Shown in pieces: positions 1-6,619 of a stretch of DNA of 16,955 nucleotides (position 1 is its first letter; every line of letters begins with the position of its first letter). The DNA is taken from assembly GCA_041685645.1 (NCBI GenBank), contig JAWLFI010000037.1:1-16955 (forward strand). The letters are read 5' to 3'. The notes beneath the pieces were generated by a model. It ran no database searches. It saw only the letters and a list, made by a program, of their open reading frames with translations, and was not told the origin of the DNA. The translations under genes were made by a program, and so were the position numbers. Source of the stretch: JAWLFI01 sp041685645. Its GTDB lineage: Bacteria; Bacteroidota; Bacteroidia; Chitinophagales; Saprospiraceae.

Positions 1-175
1 TGAGAGTTAAGCACGGTGGGTCAAACCCATCGCCGGAGGAGTCTGTTCTGTCTTTTGGGTGAGCGCTGCGGAGTGGTGCGAAGCAGACCCGGGCTAGCCC
101 GGGGCCGAGTGAATAACGAGCCACGTAGCATAGCGACCCCGGCTCGCGGCAGCGAAGCCGGGGGCACCCCCAAAT
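1..175. repeat. GC-rich hairpin-rich non-coding block, possible dispersed intergenic repeat
   Basis: This left-edge segment is much richer in G and C than the rest of the window and changes abruptly to AT-rich sequence near base 175. It holds several self-complementary segments. TGGGT-CAA-ACCCA lies at 17-29. GGGT (57-60) with CTGC (65-68) can pair with GCAGACCC (83-90). A perfect 16-bp palindrome CCCGGGCTAGCCCGGG lies at 88-103. CCCCGGCT (137-144) pairs with AGCCGGGG (156-163). Related short words such as GCGAAGC and GACCCCGG/GACCCGGG recur. No convincing protein is encoded: the only long open frame (minus strand from 178 off the left edge) translates to low-complexity Cys/Arg/Pro/Gly-rich sequence. 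A dispersed structured intergenic repeat is my best guess; that it occurs elsewhere in the genome cannot be seen here. Confidence 0.35.
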
Positions 176-240
176 CATGAAGACACAAGTCATTGAGCGC
201 GATTTTTATATTCCCGTTTAAAACAGTGATGGGCTTTTTT

Positions 241-248
241 TATCTTTG
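241..248 (+). promoter_or_regulatory. Bacteroidota -7 element TATCTTTG upstream of hutH
   Basis: TATCTTTG matches the TAnnTTTG consensus of the primary sigma factor in Bacteroidota. It ends 10 bases before the chosen hutH ATG at 259, which would give a very short leader. The leader is A-rich (GAAAAAAGT) and has no Shine-Dalgarno sequence, as is common in this phylum. I see no TTG -33 element at the ideal distance, so the call rests on the -7 match and its position. Confidence 0.45.
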
Positions 249-258
249 TGAAAAAAGT

Positions 259-1746
259 ATGGAGCGCATAATTATCCATCCTGATGGGCTTTCGCTAACT
301 ACGGTAGCTCGAGCGATTTCAGCCCCTTGTCAAGTTGAATTATCTGATGCGGCTATTAGCAATATTGAGAATTCCCGATCATTTTTGGAGAGGAAAATTC
401 AAGGAGAAGATGTGGTGGTGTATGGGGTGAATACCGGTTTTGGATCCCTGTGCAATGTGATGGTGCATCCGGACCAACTGGAAGAATTGCAGGTCAATCT
501 CATTCGATCTCATGCAGCGGGCATGGGGGATGAGGTGCCGGAGGTGCTGATCCGCTTGATGCTGCTGCTAAAAATTCAGAATTTTTGTTATGGGAAGTCA
601 GGCGTGCGTCTGGCTTTGGTAGAGCGACTGGTAGATTTCTACAATGCCGGTGTTCATCCCGTCGTTTACGAGCAGGGGTCGCTGGGTGCTTCTGGTGATT
701 TAGCGCCTTTGGCTCATCTGAGTTTGCCGCTGATTGGAGAGGGAGAATGCTGGTGGAAAGGGGAGAAGGTGCCGGCCGGAGAACTCATGAAAGAGTTGGG
801 GTGGACGCCGCTGACGCTAAAGGCAAAAGAGGGTCTGGCACTGCTGAATGGTTCACAGTTTTCTACGGCGTATGCGGCCTGGAGCGTGATAGAAGGGGAG
901 CGGCTGCTGAAGGCGGCGAATCTATGTGCGGCTCTTTCCATGGAGGCTTTTAATGTACAACTTTCGCCTTTGCACGAAAAGGTGCAGGAAATTAGGAATC
1001 AGGGGGGACAGATAAAGGTGGCTGCGGAGCTTCGTTCCTGGTTGGAGGGGAGTGATTTGGGGGATCGGACGGGGAAGCAGGTGCAGGATCCTTATTCTTT
1101 TCGATGTGTGCCTCAGGTGCATGGGGCGACATTAGCTGCAATAGAGCACGTCAAGTCTGTGGTTCAAGATGAATTAAATGCCGTTACGGATAATCCGAAT
1201 GTACTGGAGGAAGAGGATGCGATTTTATCGGCGGGCAATTTTCACGCTCAACCTCTGGCACTCGTTTTGGATTACCTGGCGATCGCACTGTCTGAATTGA
1301 GTAATATATCTGAGCGCAGGACTTATCAGTTGATTGCAGGAAGCCGGGACTTACCGGCTTATTTGACTCCAAGGGCGGGGTTGCACAATGGCTTGATGAT
1401 TGCGCAATACACCGCCGCTTCGATTGTGAGTCAAAACAAACAATTGTGCTATCCGGCTTCAGTGGATTCAATTGTTTCCAGTCTGGGGCAAGAGGACCAC
1501 GTTTCCATGTCGGCGAATGCCGGTACGAAGGGGAAGCGCGTGGTGGACAATGTATGGTCGGTATTGGGTATTGAGTTTTTGGCTGCCTGTCAGGCCTGGT
1601 CGTTTCGAAGCGGGCAATTATCAGATGAACTGCGTCAGATGTATGATGGTTTTCGATCTTCGGTTACAGTTCTTGTGAATGATCGTGTGCAACGCGACGA
1701 TATGGTATCTGCCACGAATTATCTGCGAAAAAAGATGGGGGAGTGA
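259..1746 (+). CDS. hutH: Histidine ammonia-lyase
   Basis: This cytoplasmic enzyme removes ammonia from L-histidine to give trans-urocanate, the first step of histidine degradation. From the ATG at 259 it is 495 residues, close to the usual HAL length. The MIO-forming Ala-Ser-Gly triad is at 144-146 within GSLGASGDLAPL. Other visible active-site features are YGVNTGFG (55-62), the RSHAAG segment (83-88), LLNGSQ (195-200) and QDPYSFRC (276-283). QEDHVSM (411-417) has the Glu typical of HAL rather than the residues seen in phenylalanine or tyrosine ammonia-lyases. The frame stays open to a TTG at 193, but the 22 extra residues are not HAL-like and a -7 promoter element lies inside them, so 259 is preferred. 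No hutU, hutI or hutG is in the window. The next gene starts on a GTG that overlaps the hutH stop codon. Confidence 0.93.
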   Translation: MERIIIHPDGLSLTTVARAISAPCQVELSDAAISNIENSRSFLERKIQGEDVVVYGVNTGFGSLCNVMVHPDQLEELQVNLIRSHAAGMGDEVPEVLIRLMLLLKIQNFCYGKSGVRLALVERLVDFYNAGVHPVVYEQGSLGASGDLAPLAHLSLPLIGEGECWWKGEKVPAGELMKELGWTPLTLKAKEGLALLNGSQFSTAYAAWSVIEGERLLKAANLCAALSMEAFNVQLSPLHEKVQEIRNQGGQIKVAAELRSWLEGSDLGDRTGKQVQDPYSFRCVPQVHGATLAAIEHVKSVVQDELNAVTDNPNVLEEEDAILSAGNFHAQPLALVLDYLAIALSELSNISERRTYQLIAGSRDLPAYLTPRAGLHNGLMIAQYTAASIVSQNKQLCYPASVDSIVSSLGQEDHVSMSANAGTKGKRVVDNVWSVLGIEFLAACQAWSFRSGQLSDELRQMYDGFRSSVTVLVNDRVQRDDMVSATNYLRKKMGE

Positions 1747-2834
1747 GATATTCCTTGTTCGCAATATGGTTTTTATTCAGTGGGATGCTATCCGCTCAGG
1801 GGCTGAGTTGGGCTCTGGATGTGGGGGCTGGCGGCTTGATTCGGCATTCCAAGCGATTTGCCTTTCCCTCTTCTGAAATGACCTGGAGTGGAGATGTATC
1901 GATACAATGGAGAACGAGTGATAGACAGGCCTGGGCGCAGTACCACAGATATCCGCTTTTGGGCTGGCATTTTCGCTATCATACCTTTGGGAATCAGGCG
2001 ATACTCGGCGGGGTATATAGCAGTTATCCGTCTTTTCACTTGCCGTTATGGTCCTCTTTATGGGGTGGACAGTTGGATTTTATGTTGGGGAGTGGGGTAT
2101 CGTATGTCACCAGGCCCTATGATCCATTCGGCAATCCGGAGAATACCGCGATAGGGTCCCATTGGAATAACATAGCGCGAATTAAATTACAGTACAGTCG
2201 GCCGATGAGCGCTGGTGGGGCGTGGGGGGTTCATTGTGATTTTACTCATGTTTCGAATGGTCGGATTTCCAGTCCCAACACGGGCTTAAATACGGCGCAG
2301 CTGGGATTGTGGGTCAAAGGAGGAGATCGATTGTGGCATGAGGGAGAGCCTGGGTCAGATTCGTGGAGGATTCGCAAATGGTCAGCAGAGGGAGGGGGCA
2401 TTTTGAGTTGGACTAGTCACAGTGTGTATTCCGGACCTTCCTTTCCCGTATATGTTATATTTGGAGCGATCACTCGGTCGCTTAGCCCTGTGCAGCGATT
2501 ACATATTGGTGTGGAGCGAGAGCGGAATATGGAGCGAGCCCATTTTTTGCGTGGAATGTTGGGCATAGTAGATCGCTCTGAGGCCTTAAACTTTGCTACT
2601 TCCTATCTATTATATGTAGGGGATGAGATTCTATTTGGCCCTGTGAGTGTGGGTTTCATTGGGGGAATTTATTTACAGACAGAGGGCAATAAATTCCCAG
2701 TTTACAACAAATTATTCGCTAGATATTATTTTTTACACAATAAAAGAGGATCGGGACCATTTTTAGCCTTATATTTGAAATCCCATTTAGCGACGGCAGA
2801 GTATATTGGTGTTGGGATGGGGTATCAATACTAA
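1743..2834 (+). CDS. Acyloxyacyl hydrolase family protein (PagL-like lipid A deacylase)
   Basis: Predicted outer-membrane beta-barrel of 363 residues. A signal peptide occupies about residues 1-19 (hydrophobic core, then LSAQ). The diagnostic part is THVSNG-RISSPNTGLN at 168-183, which matches the His-x-Ser-Asn and Pro-Asn-x-Gly-Leu-Asn signature of the acyloxyacyl hydrolase / PagL family. His169 and Ser171 are the likely catalytic pair; the acidic member is not assigned. The family removes a 3-O-linked acyl chain from lipid A in the outer membrane. The rest is glycine- and aromatic-rich with alternating strands and ends in YQY, a plausible terminal beta-signal. The protein is longer than classical PagL (about 170 residues), as is usual for Bacteroidota members. 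The GTG start overlaps the hutH stop codon (GTGA), suggesting translational coupling. Substrate is inferred from family. Confidence 0.75.
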   Translation: MRYSLFAIWFLFSGMLSAQGLSWALDVGAGGLIRHSKRFAFPSSEMTWSGDVSIQWRTSDRQAWAQYHRYPLLGWHFRYHTFGNQAILGGVYSSYPSFHLPLWSSLWGGQLDFMLGSGVSYVTRPYDPFGNPENTAIGSHWNNIARIKLQYSRPMSAGGAWGVHCDFTHVSNGRISSPNTGLNTAQLGLWVKGGDRLWHEGEPGSDSWRIRKWSAEGGGILSWTSHSVYSGPSFPVYVIFGAITRSLSPVQRLHIGVERERNMERAHFLRGMLGIVDRSEALNFATSYLLYVGDEILFGPVSVGFIGGIYLQTEGNKFPVYNKLFARYYFLHNKRGSGPFLALYLKSHLATAEYIGVGMGYQY

Positions 2835-2848
2835 AAAAAATACAAAAA

Positions 2849-3649
2849 ATGATTAAGTTTAAAATGATTTTTATTTTTATGGTACTTCTCATGACAATGG
2901 GAAGTTGTGATCCCGCCAAGAGCGCGTGGAATAATTTCAATCTGTTTCCAGTAGAGGATGATGTAGAGCTTGGCAAGCAAGTAAGTAAGCAAATAGAATC
3001 AGACTCCAAGAATTTTCCGCTATTACCTGAACGAGGCAATGAGGAAGTATATCAGTATATACGGAGTATGACACAAACAATCCTCAATTCCGGAGAAGTA
3101 GAGCATCGCGATAAGTTTGCCTGGGAAGTAAAAATAGTTGATGATGCGGAGACCAAGAACGCTTTTGTGACACCTGGGGGGTACATCTACGTTTATACAG
3201 GTTTGATGTTATTTCTGGATGAGGCGGATGATTTGGCTGGAGTGATGGGACATGAGATTGCGCATGCGGCCTATCGACATTCCACAGCGCAAATGACCAA
3301 ACTGTATGGAGTGGACTTAATTCGTCAAGTGATAACGGGAGATACAGAATCGGGTTTAATTGGTCAAATTGCCATGTCATTAACCTCTCTTTCTTTTAGT
3401 CGCTTCCACGAGAGTCAGGCCGATGCGGCCTCTGTCAAATACCTCTGTGAGACTCGATTTAATGCGGCTGGTGCAGCGTCATTTTTTGAAAAAATTGAGG
3501 GTGAACCTCAACCGCCTGCATTTTTGAGTACGCACCCGAGTCCCAAGAATAGGGTGGAAGATATAAAGGAGGAGGCAAAGGAAAGGAAATGCTCAACCCG
3601 CAATGCGAGAAATGAGGACTATAACAGGATCAAGCAATTGCTGAAATAA
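2849..3649 (+). CDS. M48 family zinc metalloprotease lipoprotein
   Basis: A 266-residue lipoprotein. The signal peptide ends in a lipobox-like MGSC with Cys20 as the lipidated residue, so it is probably anchored in a periplasm-facing membrane leaflet. The zinc site is HEIAH (135-139), and the third ligand is Glu188 in the ESQAD motif (188-192). The STHPSP segment (227-232) near the C-terminus is also typical of M48 proteases. The architecture resembles the BepA/LoiP group, which help with outer-membrane protein quality control: it has the protease domain but no TPR tail. The start follows the upstream beta-barrel gene by 14 A-rich bases, placing it third in the hutH operon. Association with an outer-membrane barrel fits an envelope maintenance role, but the real substrate is unknown. 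Confidence 0.87.
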   Translation: MIKFKMIFIFMVLLMTMGSCDPAKSAWNNFNLFPVEDDVELGKQVSKQIESDSKNFPLLPERGNEEVYQYIRSMTQTILNSGEVEHRDKFAWEVKIVDDAETKNAFVTPGGYIYVYTGLMLFLDEADDLAGVMGHEIAHAAYRHSTAQMTKLYGVDLIRQVITGDTESGLIGQIAMSLTSLSFSRFHESQADAASVKYLCETRFNAAGAASFFEKIEGEPQPPAFLSTHPSPKNRVEDIKEEAKERKCSTRNARNEDYNRIKQLLK

Positions 3650-3655
3650 AAAAAA

Positions 3656-3677
3656 GCCCTTCCAAATTTGGAAGGGC
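3656..3677. terminator. Bidirectional intrinsic terminator
   Basis: A perfect 22-bp palindrome, GCCCTTCCAAA followed by TTTGGAAGGGC, is flanked by an A-run on the left and eight T's on the right. It can therefore form a hairpin with a U-tract on either strand. It sits between two converging genes, the M48 protease (stop at 3649) and the YceI-like gene (stop at 3709), and can end both transcripts. Confidence 0.93.
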
Positions 3678-3708
3678 TTTTTTTTGGTTCGTGAGATGGG
3701 AAGGATTT

Positions 3709-4407
3709 TTACATTTCCTTTTCCTCTTTTTTATCTGCCACCAATTTAATGGATAGTCCTATTTCGTCGTAGACGATACCGTCTTTGACATCATCCACAA
3801 CCGACTTAGACATAAAGTCGATGCCCCATCGGGTGCGATCAACTTTAAATAGGTTAGAACTTGCAGTAAAAGAGTCTTCACCCATACTTACATTGGCTTT
3901 GAATGACAATTGAGCGGTCTCCTCTTTAATCGTCAAGTTTCCGGAAATCTTGTGTGTTGCAGTGGTATCATCGGGAAGTTCTTCCGTGCTCACGAGCTCA
4001 AAAAGGGCTGTGGGATACTTGGTGGTATTGAAAAAGTCATCTTCGCGACCCTCTGCAGTACCTCTAAGGTGCTGAGTAAGATCTTTTTTCTTATCTCCTT
4101 CTAAGTCTAACACTTCAATGGAAGTCATGTCTATGACGAAAGATCCACTTTCAATTCCGTCTTCATTGACAGTAAAAGTTCCCTTCTGGATTTGTACCGT
4201 TCCGTTATGAGTTCCCGTGGGCTTATATCCTTCCCAGTTGAGTACACTCTCATCGGTGTTTACTGAATAGACAGTTGCCATCTCGGTGGCTTCTGCCGCA
4301 TCTCCTGCATCAGATACTTCAGCTTTTTCTCCAGAATTGTCTCCGCAAGCTATGAGGCCCAGTAATAATAGGGCAAATGGCATAAAATACTTCATGTTGT
4401 TCATCAT
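3709..4407 (-). CDS. YceI-like lipoprotein (polyisoprenoid-binding fold)
   Basis: A 232-residue secreted lipoprotein. The signal peptide ends in LIAC with Cys21 as the likely lipidation site. An acidic Ala/Glu/Asp-rich linker follows (about 22-46), then a YceI-type lipocalin-like domain (about 47-224). Recognisable family segments are VNTDESVLNWEG (49-60), the GSFVIDMTSIEV strand (88-99), FFNTTKYPTALFE (125-137) and the closing FKVDRTRWGIDF (187-198). Structurally known YceI proteins bind a long polyisoprenoid or fatty-acid-like ligand in a beta-barrel; the ligand here is unknown. The ATG overlaps the stop of the MerR gene (ATGA), so the two are one translation-coupled unit. An alternative start four codons later (Met5) would also give a good signal peptide. 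Confidence 0.85.
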   Translation of the reverse strand: MMNNMKYFMPFALLLLGLIACGDNSGEKAEVSDAGDAAEATEMATVYSVNTDESVLNWEGYKPTGTHNGTVQIQKGTFTVNEDGIESGSFVIDMTSIEVLDLEGDKKKDLTQHLRGTAEGREDDFFNTTKYPTALFELVSTEELPDDTTATHKISGNLTIKEETAQLSFKANVSMGEDSFTASSNLFKVDRTRWGIDFMSKSVVDDVKDGIVYDEIGLSIKLVADKKEEKEM

Positions 4408-5306
4408 TTTTGGTAATTGAATTTCGAAATTTGAATTGCTTCTATAAAATCGATGGCTTGTTGCAAGCTATCGAGGTTTATCGTTTTTTTGTTGGTGTTA
4501 AATCTAGATTGAGTCATTTGATATCCGGTAACGCAAACGCGCCCCTGAGGTAAAATATCAGAAAGATTATCGAGGTAGGTTTCAATCGCCATATCCGGAG
4601 GAGATTGATTGAGTATAGTAAACAGGTAATCCGGTTGTACAATATCACATGCACTTTCTACATCAGAGAGCGCGGTATTGATTCCGATATTGATAGTAGT
4701 TACATTTCTGCTCATGAGAATATATTGTAGAAACAATAGACTCAACTCTTGGTTTTCTCCTTCCGGCAGAAATAATAAGAATTTGAGATGAGTAGAGGGT
4801 TTGGGCAATTGATTGATTGCCACTATGATGCGATGGCGGATCATCTGACTCATGAATTTTTCTTGAATCGGCTGAATTGAGCCGGTTACCCAAAGCAGGC
4901 TCAGTTTATTGAGCAGCGGATAAATCACTTCCAGCATACATTTTTCAAAACCCATGGAATCGGTATATTGATCCATGAGTTCGTTAAACCGCGCTTGATC
5001 GAAATCCATCATGGAAATTGTAAGTGCATCTAATTGGGGATGCCCAACAGTTCCATTCGCATGGGTTTTTTTTACCTGATCGTTAATTTCTGCAGAGCTA
5101 AGAGCGGCGATTTGAGAAATGCGTATTCCTTGCTTTTTGAGAATGGCGACATTCATGAGTTGTTTTAAATCCTTATCTGTGTAATATCGAATGTTGGTTG
5201 ACGTTCGTTCGGGGTCAAGTAAGTTGTAGCGTTTTTCCCATATTCTAATGGTATGGGCTTTGATACCTGTCAATTTTTCTAAATCTCCTATGGAATAAAC
5301 CGCCAC
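4404..5306 (-). CDS. MerR-family regulator with degenerate cobalamin-binding region
   Basis: A 300-residue transcription regulator. Residues 3-70 form a MerR winged helix-turn-helix (YSIGDLEKLTGI...TIRIWEKRY, then NIRYYTDKDLKQL). Residues about 90-165 resemble the helical cap, and 174-298 the Rossmann-like B12-binding domain, of CarH/LitR-type light or cobalamin sensors. Two key positions differ from that family. The cap motif Trp-x9-Glu-His is Trp139-x9-Glu149-Lys150. The ExHExG-type motif that carries the lower axial histidine is ENQELS (184-189), so His is Gln186 and Gly is Ser189. I infer that it does not bind B12 in the usual way. The start is GTG at 5306, where the HTH begins directly. 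It is coupled to the YceI gene and divergent from bshA; autoregulation is plausible but not shown. Confidence 0.85.
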   Translation of the reverse strand: MAVYSIGDLEKLTGIKAHTIRIWEKRYNLLDPERTSTNIRYYTDKDLKQLMNVAILKKQGIRISQIAALSSAEINDQVKKTHANGTVGHPQLDALTISMMDFDQARFNELMDQYTDSMGFEKCMLEVIYPLLNKLSLLWVTGSIQPIQEKFMSQMIRHRIIVAINQLPKPSTHLKFLLFLPEGENQELSLLFLQYILMSRNVTTINIGINTALSDVESACDIVQPDYLFTILNQSPPDMAIETYLDNLSDILPQGRVCVTGYQMTQSRFNTNKKTINLDSLQQAIDFIEAIQISKFNYQK

Positions 5307-5330
5307 GATTTGAATCTTTCTTGTGATAGT

Positions 5331-5350
5331 AGGATATCCTTGGAATAGGA
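5331..5350. promoter_or_regulatory. Palindromic candidate operator in the merR-bshA intergenic region
   Basis: The 182-bp divergent gap between merR and bshA (5307-5488) contains the perfect palindrome AGGATATCCT (5331-5340). It is followed by TTGGAATAGGA, so TCCT (5337-5340) also pairs with AGGA (5347-5350). Its position just upstream of the merR start suits autoregulatory operator DNA. No clear TAnnTTTG promoter was found for either gene here, so this is only a candidate. Confidence 0.2.
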
Positions 5351-5488
5351 AATTAACTACGAATTTTACTTTAGTTTAACACTTTGAGCTTTTAATTGTT
5401 TACCACCCAATAAGTAATCGTTGTTTCAACAGCAATTTTTGTAATGCAGGTGGCGTTTTTCTCATTATAGCGCCAGCAAAAGATAGAT

Positions 5489-6619
5489 ATGAATATAGGA
5501 ATAGTATGTTATCCTACCTTTGGAGGTTCAGGAGTTGTAGCTACAGAACTGGGATTAGGATTAGCGAAGAAGGGGCACAGTGTGCATTTTATTACATACA
5601 GCCGGCCGGCCCGACTATCGAGTTTTCAGGAGAATGTGTATTTTCACGAGGTGACGGCCATGGATTATCCAGTATTTGACTTCACACCTTACGAGTCCGC
5701 CCTGGCGAGTAAGCTCGTAGATGTTGCGACCTACGAAAAATTAGATGTACTGCATGTTCACTATGCCGTTCCTCACGCATCGGTGGCCTTTTTAGCGCGG
5801 GCAATTTTAAAAAATAAGGGGATTCACTTACCTGTGATTACGACCCTACACGGAACGGACATCACTTTAGTAGGGAATGATCGGAGTTTTAAATCGGTAG
5901 TAGAGTTTGGGATTAATCAATCGGATGGGGTGACGGCGGTGTCAGAATATCTCAGAGACGAGACCTATGCTACCTTTGAGATAGAAAAGGAAATCCAGGT
6001 GATTTACAATTTCATCGATTTCGATAGATTCAAGCGAGAGGACAAGACGCATTTTCGCAATTTATTAGCCCCTAACGGAGAGCACATTTTGATGCACACG
6101 TCAAATTTCAGGAAAGTAAAGCGCGTAAAAGATACACTGGATATTTTGCTGAAGGTGAGGCAGCACCATCCTGCCATTTTGCTATTGGTGGGTGATGGTC
6201 CCGATCGACCCCAATTAGAAGAAAAGGCAAGAGCAGAGGGGTTGACCCAATGCGTTCGCTTTTTGGGAAAACAGGAGGCCATTGAAGAGTTGCTCTCTAT
6301 TTCAGATGTCTTTTTATTGCCATCAGCCAATGAGAGCTTCGGCTTAGCCGCCCTGGAAGCAATGGCCTGCGAGGTTCCCGTCGTTTCGAGTAATGTAGGG
6401 GGGCTGCCCGAAGTCAACCTTGAGGGAGAAACGGGCTATTTATGTGAAGTCGGAGATGTTACTGCTATGGCAAAGGCCACTTGTTCTATTTTGAAAACGC
6501 CGGATCGCTTGAGTGCTTTTAGAGCTCGGGCTTTGGAACAGGCGCAGACTTTTAACCTTAATATAATTCTCAATCAGTACGAAGCGCTTTATGAAAAAGT
6601 TGCAATTGTCTCCACTTAA
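5489..6619 (+). CDS. bshA: N-acetyl-alpha-D-glucosaminyl L-malate synthase
   Basis: This cytoplasmic GT4 glycosyltransferase joins GlcNAc from UDP-GlcNAc to L-malate, the first step in making the low-molecular-weight thiol bacillithiol. At 376 residues it is the usual BshA length. The N-terminus MNIGIVCYPTFGGSGVVATE (1-20) is highly characteristic, with the glycine-rich loop of the nucleotide-sugar transferase fold. TLHGTDITLVG (119-129) and the segment around SNFRKVKRV (205-213) also fit. The GT4 EX7E motif is Glu282-SFGLAAL-Glu290. The gene is divergent from merR and stands alone; bshB and bshC are not in the window. Its stop codon overlaps that of the convergent porZ gene by four bases, leaving no room for a terminator between them. 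Confidence 0.93.
   Translation: MNIGIVCYPTFGGSGVVATELGLGLAKKGHSVHFITYSRPARLSSFQENVYFHEVTAMDYPVFDFTPYESALASKLVDVATYEKLDVLHVHYAVPHASVAFLARAILKNKGIHLPVITTLHGTDITLVGNDRSFKSVVEFGINQSDGVTAVSEYLRDETYATFEIEKEIQVIYNFIDFDRFKREDKTHFRNLLAPNGEHILMHTSNFRKVKRVKDTLDILLKVRQHHPAILLLVGDGPDRPQLEEKARAEGLTQCVRFLGKQEAIEELLSISDVFLLPSANESFGLAALEAMACEVPVVSSNVGGLPEVNLEGETGYLCEVGDVTAMAKATCSILKTPDRLSAFRARALEQAQTFNLNIILNQYEALYEKVAIVST

Noticed and set aside
14..35. The TGGGTCAAACCCA hairpin as the T-arm of a tRNA gene.
   Set aside because: No acceptor stem, anticodon arm or GTTCRANYC consensus could be assembled around it on either strand.
1..178. Open minus-strand frame from an ATG at 178 running off the left edge (59 codons without a stop).
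   Set aside because: The translation is low-complexity, rich in Cys, Arg, Pro and Gly, and follows the hairpins; it looks like a chance frame in GC-rich non-coding DNA.
193..258. N-terminal extension of hutH from a TTG at 193.
   Set aside because: The 22 added residues are not HAL-like and contain the TATCTTTG promoter element; the family N-terminus matches the ATG at 259.
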